Shown here piece after piece: positions 7,018-15,604 of a stretch of DNA of 41,958 nt. The stretch is from Alkalibacter sp964582705. GTDB lineage: Bacteria > Bacillota > Clostridia > Eubacteriales > Alkalibacteraceae. The stretch's first letter is position 1, and each line of letters starts with the position of its first letter. Location of the stretch: assembly GCA_964582705.1 (NCBI GenBank), contig CAZOTE010000014.1:1-41958 (forward strand), written 5' to 3'. The position numbers and the translations under genes are program-made. The notes beneath the pieces were generated by a model. It was not told the DNA's origin, did not search any database, and saw only the letters and a program-made list of their open reading frames with translations.

Positions 7018-8928
7018 TCAAAGATACTCTACTTCGCCGATGCCGGATGTCTCATATCCCCCTAATTTTTCAAGAGAGTCTTTAAACTCTTTCGACTTCA
7101 GCACATCTAAGAATCCTACAACTTTTTCGTCATCGATAAGCTCTTTAGTTGTTATAAAATCGTATGATTCCCAGCACACAGGCACAAAATCAAGATCATA
7201 AACTTTAGCTGCAGAGTATATCCCAAGCCCCGCATCTGCAGAGCCGGCATCAATCTGCACCGCTACGGACAAGTGGGTAAGTTCCTCTCTATCGTATCCA
7301 TAAATGCTCTCTTGATAGATTCCGTTTAATCTCAATTGATAGTCAAGCAGAATCCTCGTCCCGGATCCCTTTTGCCTGTTCACATATCGAATCTTGCTAT
7401 CTTTTAGATCCAAAATGCCTTTTATATTCATGGGGTTGCCTTTAGCTGTAATTAATCCTTGACTTCTTCTTACTCCCTTTATCAGGCAAACATCTTGATT
7501 TTTTAGATACTTGTTTACGTAAGTCCTATTGTACTCTCCCGTAGCTTCGTCTAAGAGATGTATCCCGGCAAGGTGAGTCTCTCCCCTTTTCACTGCCATT
7601 ATCCCACCCATGCTTCCCACGTGAGACGAACTTATAAAACTTTTATAATCCCTTTTCCTCACTAGATCATAGGCCTCGTCTATCAGCGGATCGTGGCTGC
7701 CATTTATAAGTAAGGTCCTCTCTATTGCCTCCTTGCTGTTTAGCAATGTTATTTGAACCTTTTGTCCGACTTCGATCCCTTCTTTGTTGAGCGGTATCTC
7801 CATGAGGCCATCTGCCTTTACAAAGGACGTCACCACTCCTGCGCCTCGATTCAGGGGAGTAGCTATAAATCGATTATTAACTTTCCCTAATTTCATCCTT
7901 ACAAATTCTTGATATTTCAAAGAAGACATCAACCTTCTCGAAAGAACCGCCTCCAGTTTTTCTCCTTCAGGCAATGTAGACTTGATCATATCTTCCAGCA
8001 CTTTTTTAACTACAGTGTCCATTACTATTATCCCCGAAACCGGATACCCTGGCACTCCTACTACAGCCTTTTTCTCAACGACACCAAGTATGGTAGGCTT
8101 GCCCGGCCTTATAGCTAATCCATGTGTCAACACCTCTCCAGTCTCCGAAATTGCCCGAAAAGCGAAGTCTTCTCTTCCGGCAGATGAACCAGCATTTAAA
8201 ATTACCAAATCGCATTCTTCGCATGCTGTTAAAATACTTTTTTTGATCAGATTTAAGTCATCTTTGACTATTGGGTATGTTTTTGAATCCACGCCCCACT
8301 TTTCTGCCATGGAAGAAAAAATAGAGGTATTAAATTCAATTATCTCCCCCGCCTTTGGATCAGACCTAGGGCTCACTATCTCATCTCCGGTGGGTATCAA
8401 CCCTATTATAGGCTTTTTGTAAACTTTCACCATTCCTACTCCACCTGCCAACATAGCTCCGAGAGCCGCAGGCTCGATTTTTGTGTTTGAAGGTATTATC
8501 ATCTCATTTTGGCATATGTCTTCCCCGATTTGCCTGACATGCTGCCAAGGCGATGCTGAAGCATGTATCTTGACCATATCTTTATCTACTACTATTACAT
8601 CCTCAACCATAATAACCGCATCTTTATCTTTAGGGAGGGGATCCCCTGTATCCACCGCTTCGTAATCCCTGCCTTTTTTCAACAATATCGGCGTTGTATC
8701 AGTAGCCCCGAAAGTATCCTTTGCAGATACCGCTATTCCATCCATTGCGCAAGCATAATAGTGAGGTGCAGAAATCTTCGCAAATACAGCTTGAGATGCA
8801 ATCCTGCCCAATGCTTCAGAAACCTTAACATCTTCTTGGGACAGATGATTGCCTATGTCTTTCAATCTTGCAACATACTCCTCTATTGCGACCTTTAATT
8901 CTTTGTTTTCCAGGTAAGTGTATTTCAC
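7018..8928 (-). CDS. moeA: MoeA-like molybdopterin molybdotransferase fused to a periplasmic-binding-protein-like domain
   Basis: Residues 1 to about 400 are a complete MoeA, which inserts molybdate or tungstate into adenylylated pyranopterin. It shows the YYACAMDGIAV region, the TGD motif region (TGDPLPKDKDAVIMVED), an MPT-Mog-like stretch (LNAGSSAGREDF) and the PGKPTILG and GVPGYPVSG motifs. Residues about 410-636 form a substrate-binding-protein-like domain of the ModA/LysR-effector type (SHDPLIDEAYDLV, then SSHVGSMGGIMAVKRGE). The start is GTG at 8928, behind AGGAGG. The paired plain MoeA lies 11 bases upstream. A role of the extra domain in oxyanion sensing or metal choice is inference. 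The fusion architecture itself is known in Clostridia and archaea. Confidence 0.92.
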   Translation of the reverse strand: MKYTYLENKELKVAIEEYVARLKDIGNHLSQEDVKVSEALGRIASQAVFAKISAPHYYACAMDGIAVSAKDTFGATDTTPILLKKGRDYEAVDTGDPLPKDKDAVIMVEDVIVVDKDMVKIHASASPWQHVRQIGEDICQNEMIIPSNTKIEPAALGAMLAGGVGMVKVYKKPIIGLIPTGDEIVSPRSDPKAGEIIEFNTSIFSSMAEKWGVDSKTYPIVKDDLNLIKKSILTACEECDLVILNAGSSAGREDFAFRAISETGEVLTHGLAIRPGKPTILGVVEKKAVVGVPGYPVSGIIVMDTVVKKVLEDMIKSTLPEGEKLEAVLSRRLMSSLKYQEFVRMKLGKVNNRFIATPLNRGAGVVTSFVKADGLMEIPLNKEGIEVGQKVQITLLNSKEAIERTLLINGSHDPLIDEAYDLVRKRDYKSFISSSHVGSMGGIMAVKRGETHLAGIHLLDEATGEYNRTYVNKYLKNQDVCLIKGVRRSQGLITAKGNPMNIKGILDLKDSKIRYVNRQKGSGTRILLDYQLRLNGIYQESIYGYDREELTHLSVAVQIDAGSADAGLGIYSAAKVYDLDFVPVCWESYDFITTKELIDDEKVVGFLDVLKSKEFKDSLEKLGGYETSGIGEVEYL

Positions 8929-8939
8929 GAGGCTCCTCC

Positions 8940-10166
8940 TTAAAATAAATTGACCTTTACCTTTTGGCCTTTGTTTAATCCTTCACTGCCTCTGCTTATA
9001 TGTATATATCCGTCAGCCTGAGTCATTAAGGATATCATCCCCGACTTGCCAAAAACAGGGCTGGATATATATCCGGATCCCTTCTCTTCCAAGGATACTG
9101 CAAGGTATTCTTCTCTTCCATTGTTCGAAGGATAATTGCTATCCATTATAGCCTCCACAAAAGGGCTCATATTTTCACTTTCACTTTCCATCCATTTTGC
9201 CAGCTTGCTTACAAATACCTGAAATATCATAAATGCTGATGCAGGGTGACCAGGCAGACCGATTACCGCTTTTCCATTTGCTTTGCCAACAATCGTCGGT
9301 TTCCCAGGCTTTACCGCTATTCCGTGGAGAAGAACCCCAGGCTTTCCCAATGATTCTATAACTTTTACAGTGACGTCTTTAGTCCCCATGGAGCTTCCTC
9401 CAGATACCACCGTTATGTCACATTGCTCCATCGATTCCTTGACCTTGCTTTCTATATATTCATATACGTCTTTTACTATGCCAAAGCTGACGGCTTCCAT
9501 TCCCATCATTTGAGACAAAGCCATTATGCTGTAAGTGTTTATATCTCTTATCTGGGCTCCTTGTGGAGTGCTTTTTATTTCTATCACTTCATCTCCTGTA
9601 GATATTATTCCTATCTTAAGCTTCTTGAATACCTTTACCTTCTCGTACCCAAGTCCTGCCAATACGGCTATATCCTGAGCTCTTAATCGCCTGCCTTTTT
9701 TAATCACCAAAGCCCCTTCTTTCACATCATCTCCTTTGTACACTATGTGGTTGCCCGGAGCCGCAGGCTTGTTTAAAAAAATATCTCCATCTCCAAAATC
9801 TTCACTATATTCAACCATAACCATTGAATCCGCTCCCTCAGGCAAATAACCTCCTGTAGGAACATATGCACTTTTTCCTCTTCCGACAATAAAGTCAGGC
9901 TTCTCCCCCATCTGGACCTCACCTACAAGCTCAAGTTGTACCGGCATGGACTCTGAAGCACCAAAGGTATCCGATGCTACGACGCAGTAGCCATCTACAG
10001 AAGACCTATCAAAAGGTGGCATGTCTTCATTGGCGCATACGTCTTTAGAGGCGATCCTACCCAGAGCCGATTGGATATTCACCCACTCCTGTCCTAAATT
10101 GTATCCTGAAAAATTTTCTTCGATTATTTCAAATGTTTCCTTAACGCTTTTTACGTCAAACATCAT
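8940..10166 (-). CDS. moeA: Molybdopterin molybdotransferase MoeA
   Basis: MoeA catalyses metal insertion into MPT-AMP. The 408-residue protein has the expected order of motifs: MPPFDRSSVDGYC near 50, VPTGGYLPEGADSMVMVEY near 110, GIISTGDEV near 190, VVSGGSSMGTKDVT and KPGKPTIVG with GLPGHPASA near 300, and a beta-barrel C-terminal domain. The start ATG overlaps the tupC stop (ATGA arrangement) with GGAGG upstream. Two moeA genes directly downstream of a tungstate transporter suggest specialisation for tungsten, as proposed for organisms with duplicated MoeA. Which copy handles which metal cannot be read from sequence. Confidence 0.95.
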   Translation of the reverse strand: MMFDVKSVKETFEIIEENFSGYNLGQEWVNIQSALGRIASKDVCANEDMPPFDRSSVDGYCVVASDTFGASESMPVQLELVGEVQMGEKPDFIVGRGKSAYVPTGGYLPEGADSMVMVEYSEDFGDGDIFLNKPAAPGNHIVYKGDDVKEGALVIKKGRRLRAQDIAVLAGLGYEKVKVFKKLKIGIISTGDEVIEIKSTPQGAQIRDINTYSIMALSQMMGMEAVSFGIVKDVYEYIESKVKESMEQCDITVVSGGSSMGTKDVTVKVIESLGKPGVLLHGIAVKPGKPTIVGKANGKAVIGLPGHPASAFMIFQVFVSKLAKWMESESENMSPFVEAIMDSNYPSNNGREEYLAVSLEEKGSGYISSPVFGKSGMISLMTQADGYIHISRGSEGLNKGQKVKVNLF

Positions 10167-10867
10167 TTAAGCCTCCAGTTTTTCAAAAATTTTTCGGTCT
10201 CTTGATTTTGCGGATTGTCCAACACATTCCTCGCATCTCCCTTTTCATTTATCCGCCCATTGTCCATAAATATAACCTCGTGAGCGATTCTAGCCGCCTG
10301 AGAAGGATTGTGGGTCGAAAACACAAAAGTAATTCCGTATCGCTTGTTTAAATCCACTATGTACTTTTCAATAAGCTCAGCACCAACTACGTCCGTTGCA
10401 GAAGTAGGTTCATCCAATAGAACCAGGTCCTTTCTCATCACAAGCATCCTAGCCAAAGCCACCCTTTGAGACTCTCCACCTGAAAGAGACTTCGCTCTTG
10501 TTTTGGAAAATTTCTCCATTCCTACTTTTGCTAGAGCCTCAAAGGCTAGCTTCTCTAACTCTGGCTTTTCTTCACTCTTGCCAACGAATCCTAAAACAAC
10601 ATTTTTTTCTACCGTAGTATCAAAAAGATATGCAGACTGAGGCATATAGCCTACATGAACGCCGGTCGAATATGTAAATCCGTCAAAAACCAACTCTATA
10701 TCGATTTCTTTATCGATGCCTGCAACACCCCTCAAAAGCGTAGTCTTCCCAGCTCCGTTTGGGCCTAAAATTGCGTATATCTTGCCAGACTCAAGGCAAA
10801 GATTTGTCACATCGAGTATAGTCTTCGCACCACATACCCTCTTAGCTTTCTTGATTTCTACTCTCAT
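10163..10867 (-). CDS. tupC: Tungstate ABC transporter ATP-binding protein TupC
   Basis: This 234-residue ABC ATPase has Walker A GPNGAGKTTLL, the Q-loop region, signature LSGGESQRVALAR, Walker B VLLDEPTSATD and the H-loop FSTHNPSQ. It powers TupB. The ATG at 10867 has AAGGAA upstream and overlaps the tupB 3' end by 26 bases. The short form, lacking a C-terminal TOBE/Mop domain, fits Tup-type rather than ModC-type transporters. The tungstate assignment follows from the TupA neighbour. Confidence 0.92.
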   Translation of the reverse strand: MRVEIKKAKRVCGAKTILDVTNLCLESGKIYAILGPNGAGKTTLLRGVAGIDKEIDIELVFDGFTYSTGVHVGYMPQSAYLFDTTVEKNVVLGFVGKSEEKPELEKLAFEALAKVGMEKFSKTRAKSLSGGESQRVALARMLVMRKDLVLLDEPTSATDVVGAELIEKYIVDLNKRYGITFVFSTHNPSQAARIAHEVIFMDNGRINEKGDARNVLDNPQNQETEKFLKNWRLK

Positions 10868-11558
10868 AATCTTTTCCTTCCTGTATGCTGCTTACCACCC
10901 AATTGATCCCAAAAGATATAATTAATAGAGTGATTCCTAACGCTAAAGCTTTCCCGTAATTTCCTTTGCCAGTCTCCAATACTATTGCCGTCGTCATTAC
11001 CCTGGTCTTATACTGGATATTACCCCCAACAAGCATTATGGCTCCCACTTCAGATATCGCTCTTCCATACCCTGCCATAACAGCAGAAACAATAGGGTAT
11101 TTACACTCATTGAGAAGCAGTATAATAGTCTTAAACCTTCCAATGCCCAACCCATGACAGGTATCCTTCACAGCGTTAACCTTCAAATGAACAGCGGATA
11201 TGGTAAGTCCCGTAATTATAGGGGTTACTATCAATATTTGAGCTATAATCATTGCATTTATGCTAAACAGCAGCCTGTATTCACCAAATGGTCCTGTCCT
11301 TGTCAACAAAAGATACACTATCAGGCCTGCCACCACTGGCGGCAGACCCATAAATGTATTTATTATTCGGACTATTGTTTTCTTTCCCTTAAATTTGTTG
11401 TTTGCTATGTAAACTCCGACAGGTAAAGCAATGAACGTTGACAGAAAGGTACTGGACAGAGACACAAATAGGGACAGTCCTATAATGGAGTAAATCTCTC
11501 CATCTAGTGATAACAAAAGCTCCAAAGCCTCCATGATCCCGTTATTTATACCCGTCAT
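10842..11558 (-). CDS. tupB: Tungstate ABC transporter permease TupB
   Basis: This integral membrane permease of the molybdate/tungstate/sulfate type has about five to six hydrophobic segments. The cytoplasmic EAA-like loop appears in DTCHGLGIGRFKTIILL, followed by YPIVSAVMAGYGRAISEVGAIMLVGGN, a hallmark of TupB/WtpB proteins. I chose the ATG at 11558 over 11573 because AGGAGG lies 7 bases upstream of it and nothing SD-like precedes the longer form. It is preceded by tupA and overlaps tupC, so the three are co-translated. Confidence 0.93.
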   Translation of the reverse strand: MTGINNGIMEALELLLSLDGEIYSIIGLSLFVSLSSTFLSTFIALPVGVYIANNKFKGKKTIVRIINTFMGLPPVVAGLIVYLLLTRTGPFGEYRLLFSINAMIIAQILIVTPIITGLTISAVHLKVNAVKDTCHGLGIGRFKTIILLLNECKYPIVSAVMAGYGRAISEVGAIMLVGGNIQYKTRVMTTAIVLETGKGNYGKALALGITLLIISFGINWVVSSIQEGKDYESRNQES

Positions 11559-11591
11559 TCCCAGCCTCCTCATTACATGATTGTTTTCATT

Positions 11592-12488
11592 TTACTTTTC
11601 ATAGTTTGAGAAGAATAACGGTTCACCATATTCAGATATACCGTATTCATCTATAAGCTGAAGAGCTTTATCACTTGTAAGCCATTTGATAAACACCTCT
11701 ACAGCTTCAGTATTTGTATCGGGGTGAGCCTGAGAGCTTACCTCTATTACAGAATATTGATTTTTCAAATCCTCGGACTCTTCCAGAAGGATTTCTAAAT
11801 CAAGTTGGTCTTTCATAGAAAGGAAGGTTGCCTTGTCAGTCAAAGCATACCCTTGCATCTCTGAAGCCATTACAAGTACATCACCCATTCCGCGGCCTGC
11901 AGAGACATACCATTCTCCTGATGGATCTACTCCACTTGCAGACCATAGAGAAAGTTCTTTTTTATGGGTTCCCGAATCGTCCCCTCTAGATACGAATATG
12001 TTTTCGTCTTCAAAAAATTTCCCCAGAGCTTCGGATGCAGAAAGTCCGCTATCTGAAATGCTTGAAGGATCGTCTTTGGGACCTACTATGACGAAATAAT
12101 TATACATGAATTCTATTCTCTCAACTCCATAACCATCATTTACAAATTCTTCTTCAGCAGCCTTTGCATGAACCAAAATTACATCTGCATTGCCGTCAAC
12201 AGCGGTTTGGATAGCTTGCCCTGTGCCTTGAGATAACACATCAACTTCTATCCCGGTATCTTCCTTTAATACAGGGAGCAGATATTCAAGAAGCCCTGAA
12301 TCATTTACACTTGTCGTCGTCGACAAAGTTATGCTGTAATCTTCCAGCTCTACAGATCGTTCCGAGCCGTCTCCTTGCTGATTTGAACCATTTGTTGAAC
12401 ATGCCGAAACTGAGAATACCAATAGAAATACCAGAAAAATGATTGACGCCCTTTTTAAGAGCCCTTTAGATGATAATAATCTTGACAT
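11592..12488 (-). CDS. tupA: Tungstate-binding lipoprotein TupA
   Basis: This is an extracellular solute-binding lipoprotein. The N-terminus has a basic stretch, a hydrophobic core and lipobox V-S-A-C at about residue 30, so it is lipid-anchored. Binding motifs typical of TupA include TTTSVNDSGLLEYLLP, the GTGQAIQTAVDGNADVILVHAKAAE segment and the SRGDDSGTHKKE segment. These set it apart from ModA and the archaeal WtpA family. It captures tungstate with high affinity for the TupBC complex. GGAGG lies 7 bases before the ATG. Its long leader carries a probable cofactor-sensing riboswitch. Confidence 0.95.
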   Translation of the reverse strand: MSRLLSSKGLLKRASIIFLVFLLVFSVSACSTNGSNQQGDGSERSVELEDYSITLSTTTSVNDSGLLEYLLPVLKEDTGIEVDVLSQGTGQAIQTAVDGNADVILVHAKAAEEEFVNDGYGVERIEFMYNYFVIVGPKDDPSSISDSGLSASEALGKFFEDENIFVSRGDDSGTHKKELSLWSASGVDPSGEWYVSAGRGMGDVLVMASEMQGYALTDKATFLSMKDQLDLEILLEESEDLKNQYSVIEVSSQAHPDTNTEAVEVFIKWLTSDKALQLIDEYGISEYGEPLFFSNYEK

Positions 12489-12507
12489 TAAATTTCCTCC
12501 TTTTCAA

Positions 12508-12590
12508 TATGGAAGGCACATCCGTTTCCAGATATACCCTGACGGTCTAAAAACCTTGCTCTCGTTTAGGTCTTTTGACTCGGAGTTTAC
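12508..12590 (-). ncRNA. Probable Moco/Tuco-type riboswitch in the tupA leader
   Basis: The minus-strand leader contains CTCCGAG (12579-12585) and an AU-rich stem near GACC. A stretch CCGUCAGG leads into a perfect 9-bp stem (12529-12537 with 12516-12524) capped by a GAAA tetraloop, immediately followed by GCCUUCC. A GNRA-capped stem flanked by AGGG and GCCUUCC resembles the Moco RNA motif as I remember it. A CUCC segment could pair with the tupA SD (GGAG), which suggests control of translation. Position before a tungstate-uptake operon favours a tungsten-cofactor ligand. The closing stem P1 is not clear to me, and no covariance-model search was run. Confidence 0.6.
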
Positions 12591-12596
12591 AATATC

Positions 12597-12625
12597 AGTC
12601 TACATAAAAACGAATACACTGTCAA
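12597..12625 (-). promoter_or_regulatory. Sigma-A promoter of the tup-moe-moa operon
   Basis: On the minus strand, a perfect -35 TTGACA (12620-12625) is followed by a 17-bp spacer and -10 TAGACT (12597-12602). Transcription would start near 12590, just ahead of the conserved leader elements. Confidence 0.75.
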
Positions 12626-12743
12626 TAAAAGTTAGTTTATTTATGATCTTTTGTGTTCTTTTTTTGACCAAATTCCATTCTCAATCTTTTTTTAGCTGTA
12701 TTTATAAGTAGATATTTAAATATAGTGCTCCAAAACAGACCAC

Positions 12744-13007
12744 TCACCCTCCTGCTGTAAGAAATCTAAGCTTGTACTCTTCGGTAAACTTCCCAAAAAT
12801 ATCATCTTCGCAGGTAATTACCACATCCACCTGAGGAAGCTTTATGGAGCCAATAGATATGTATGTCTCTTGCCCCAAGACCGCCTTCCATCCTTCCGAC
12901 TCAAAAACCCCTTCCAAAGTCTCCATTCCACCTATCTGTTTAAAATATTCCTCGAAGCTCTTTCTTTTAAATCCCCTCATCTTATAGCTCCTTTGCTGTT
13001 TTGCCAT
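12744..13007 (-). CDS. Small protein of unknown function ending in Gly-Gly, next to tungsten genes
   Basis: I do not recognise this gene with confidence. It encodes about 87 residues, with a basic N-terminus (KQQRSYKMRGFKRKSFEEYF), the motif GGMETLEG-x-F-E-S-E-G-W and a strand-rich C-terminal half that ends LRFLTAGG. The terminal Gly-Gly is what a sulfur carrier or ubiquitin-like protein would need. The GEGW-like pattern vaguely recalls a domain attached to some archaeal and Thermus MoaD proteins. The start at 13007 is preferred over 13028 because GGAGG lies 8 bases upstream of it. It lies between tupA and divergent moaB, co-directional with tupA but separated from the tupA promoter by about 120 bases. 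A role in pyranopterin or tungsten metabolism is guilt by association only. Confidence 0.7.
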   Translation of the reverse strand: MAKQQRSYKMRGFKRKSFEEYFKQIGGMETLEGVFESEGWKAVLGQETYISIGSIKLPQVDVVITCEDDIFGKFTEEYKLRFLTAGG

Positions 13008-13072
13008 CTCATATTCCTCCAAAATCATAAAATATACTTATAATAAATTTTATCATAGAAACAGTAATCTTG

Positions 13073-13081
13073 TGGTAGAAT
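13073..13081 (+). promoter_or_regulatory. Extended -10 promoter element of moaB
   Basis: TG-G-TAGAAT is an extended -10 box 31 bases before the moaB ATG, without a clear -35. The intergenic space is shared with the divergent small gene. Confidence 0.5.
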
Positions 13082-13112
13082 GAATTTAAAATAAGACTAA
13101 GGAGGAGTACAC

Positions 13113-13604
13113 ATGATAAAGGTCGGAATACTCACTTCAAGCGACAAGGGATACGTAGGTGAACGAATAGATGAAAGTGGAAAGCTCATAGCAGAAAGGG
13201 CAGGAGAGATACCCGGCGAAGTTATTGAATACGTAATCGTTCCTGATGAAATCGAGGAAATCAAATACAATCTGATACAGATGAGCGATGTGGCCAAGGT
13301 GGACCTTATACTTACAACCGGAGGAACAGGCTTTTCTCCCCGAGACATAACCCCTGAAGCGACTTTATCCGTAATAGACAAAATAGCCCCCGGAATACCG
13401 GAGGCCATGAGGGCAAAGAGCATGGAGATAACAAACAGAGCAATGCTTTCAAGGGCTGTTGCCGGAATAAGAAACAAGACACTCATTATCAACATGCCGG
13501 GAAGCAAAAAAGCGGTTGATGAGTGCCTTGACGTGATTGTTCCTGTACTTTCCCACGCTATCGAAATCCTTCGAGGCGAAGGTGGAGAGTGCGGGAGAGG
13601 ATAG
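13113..13604 (+). CDS. moaB: MoaB/Mog molybdopterin adenylyltransferase
   Basis: The enzyme adenylylates pyranopterin to MPT-AMP, the substrate for MoeA. The 163-residue protein starts MIKVGILTSSDKG and carries the MPT-binding motif LILTTGGTGFSPRDITPEAT and the family sequence INMPGSKKA near residue 130. The length fits stand-alone MogA/MoaB. AAGGAGG precedes the ATG. Clostridial proteins of this type are named moaB or mog interchangeably. It is transcribed away from the tup cluster and ends directly against the convergent LtaS-like gene. Confidence 0.94.
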   Translation: MIKVGILTSSDKGYVGERIDESGKLIAERAGEIPGEVIEYVIVPDEIEEIKYNLIQMSDVAKVDLILTTGGTGFSPRDITPEATLSVIDKIAPGIPEAMRAKSMEITNRAMLSRAVAGIRNKTLIINMPGSKKAVDECLDVIVPVLSHAIEILRGEGGECGRG

Positions 13605-15536
13605 CTACTTCAAAATCTTTGAGTAATAATCGGTTTCCAGTATTTTTGCCGAATAATGAAACTTTGCGTTTATTATATTTTGTATCCGCCTTTGATAGGT
13701 ATCGCTGACGTTTATCCCTTCGGTTGTTTCAAATTCCCTTGTTCGGGAATTGTATCGGGCCTTGTCGGTAATGAAGCTTCTGTTGCTGAATATAACCAGA
13801 GGCTCTCCCGGAGCAAAGATATCCCTGCCCATCAGAAGCCTTGAGTCAAATTCCAACCCAAGCATGTTCGATATGGTGGGAATGATGTCAAGGCTCGATG
13901 TCGGCTTGTCTATTACTTGAGATTCCATCCCGTCAACATAAAGAATGAAATGATTTTTGTATAGCTCAAAGTCTTGTTCGACCTTATGTCCTGCCAGCTC
14001 ATTCATGGCGTCGTCTTCCAACCCATAGGGGTAATGATCCGAACTGAGGGCGATTAGGGTCTTGTCGGCAATTCCCCGCTCGTTCAGCTCATCAAGGAGA
14101 TGTTCTAGAGCCCGGTCCAACTCTATCTGGCATGCTATGTATGCTTTAGCGTGGTCAGAATATGGAAGATCCGCAACCAGGTCGCGGTTTTTAGCTGACA
14201 TTGAGTTGCCCGTAAAAGTATATCTTAGATGCCCGCTCACTGTCATATAGTATGCATGGAATGGCTCATCGTCTATGAATTCCGGCAAAGTAACCTCCAT
14301 CATCTCTAAATCCGAGGCAGGCCAGACCTTCTTAACCTCAAGTCCGTTTCCCACGCCTTTGTAATCATATCCCATATTGGGGTGGGACTTATCCCTGTTG
14401 TAATAGCTATAGGTGTGGTTGTGATAAGCCATCGTCTTGTAACCCAGGCTTTTAAGCTGGTTGCCCATGACAAATGGCAAATCTATTTTTGCAGATTCCG
14501 TAAAGCTCCAGACTCCGCTTTTAGGTATAAGCCCGGTGCATGCTACATACTCTCCGTCAGAGGTGCTGACCCCCCAAATTGGAGTATAGAAGTCGGTGAA
14601 GTTATACCCCTCGTTTACCATCTTATGGAGCGTGGGAGTGACCTCTTTGTGCACCGCATAAGGCGAAAAGCCTTCGGCAGTAATTAATATGAGGTTATAG
14701 CCTTCATAAATGCCGGTGTATTCGTTCTTCTGGGTGGGAGACAAACTTGCAAAATACTCGTGCATCTCCCTCATCTCGTCATTCGTTTCATTTTCAATCA
14801 GCTCGTCGAAATCTATGTCCATTACGTTGTATTCTATGTTCGGTTTGTCCGCCGGCGGGGCATCGTCCCCTCTATCCACCCCAGGCGTCTCTATCACCGG
14901 GGACCAACCGGTCACCATCCTTTGAAGATCAAGCCTCATGGTTGTTGCAAGTCCCAGCTTCTCAACAGACATAATCTGGTCTACGCTATTGTAATATAGG
15001 TCGTAGGATGACAAAATATCCTTGGATCCCAGGTTGATGGAAAAAACTGCGCCTACATAAAAAATGAGCGCAAAGGCCAAAACTACCGCTCTGTTCTTAA
15101 ACCCGGGCCGCTTCAAGCTTATTCGTCTTCTAAAGTATGCGATGAAAAGAAATACCGGCAAGCCCAAAAGAATTATCCATAAAATGCTTTGAGTGGTATA
15201 GATTATTATATCCTGCCAAAACTCCAGGACTTTGGTGCCTCTTGTCATCGAATAAATCGTATAATAAGTCTTAAATATCTTGTTATATACCAGCTGTGAT
15301 GAAAAAACTATCCAAAAGAAAATCAGCACCACAGTGGACAAAAGCCCGTTTATCCTTTTGCCGAACATGCTGGCAACAAAATAGGATGCCAGCCCATAAA
15401 CCGTCACGAACATAGCGGCTACAAAAAATCCGTTGTTAATAAAACTTTGGGATGTGGCAACCCTAAATACAAGCTCCATGTATATCAACGCAAACACCAT
15501 AAAGATTCCAATGTAAATATTTTTAGCTTTTTTCAT
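13605..15536 (-). CDS. LtaS-like membrane sulfatase-fold phosphoglycerol transferase
   Basis: This 643-residue protein has five predicted membrane helices in the first 170 residues and a large extracellular alkaline-phosphatase/sulfatase-fold domain. Catalytic features match lipoteichoic acid synthase: a metal-binding Glu in ITAEGF (E288), the nucleophile Thr in GVSTSDGE (T325), His in TVSGH (H436) and Asp-His in SSDHYPYG (500-501). LtaS enzymes move glycerol phosphate from phosphatidylglycerol onto a polymer or glycolipid. Substrate here is unknown, and other family members modify different glycans. The stop codon abuts the moaB stop with no base between them. The leader contains no obvious regulatory site. 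Confidence 0.88.
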   Translation of the reverse strand: MKKAKNIYIGIFMVFALIYMELVFRVATSQSFINNGFFVAAMFVTVYGLASYFVASMFGKRINGLLSTVVLIFFWIVFSSQLVYNKIFKTYYTIYSMTRGTKVLEFWQDIIIYTTQSILWIILLGLPVFLFIAYFRRRISLKRPGFKNRAVVLAFALIFYVGAVFSINLGSKDILSSYDLYYNSVDQIMSVEKLGLATTMRLDLQRMVTGWSPVIETPGVDRGDDAPPADKPNIEYNVMDIDFDELIENETNDEMREMHEYFASLSPTQKNEYTGIYEGYNLILITAEGFSPYAVHKEVTPTLHKMVNEGYNFTDFYTPIWGVSTSDGEYVACTGLIPKSGVWSFTESAKIDLPFVMGNQLKSLGYKTMAYHNHTYSYYNRDKSHPNMGYDYKGVGNGLEVKKVWPASDLEMMEVTLPEFIDDEPFHAYYMTVSGHLRYTFTGNSMSAKNRDLVADLPYSDHAKAYIACQIELDRALEHLLDELNERGIADKTLIALSSDHYPYGLEDDAMNELAGHKVEQDFELYKNHFILYVDGMESQVIDKPTSSLDIIPTISNMLGLEFDSRLLMGRDIFAPGEPLVIFSNRSFITDKARYNSRTREFETTEGINVSDTYQRRIQNIINAKFHYSAKILETDYYSKILK

Positions 15537-15604
15537 ATCTTACCCCTATCAAAATTATCTCGGCAGACGCCTCTATATCTTAACGCAAGTATAACATAAC
15601 CTAA

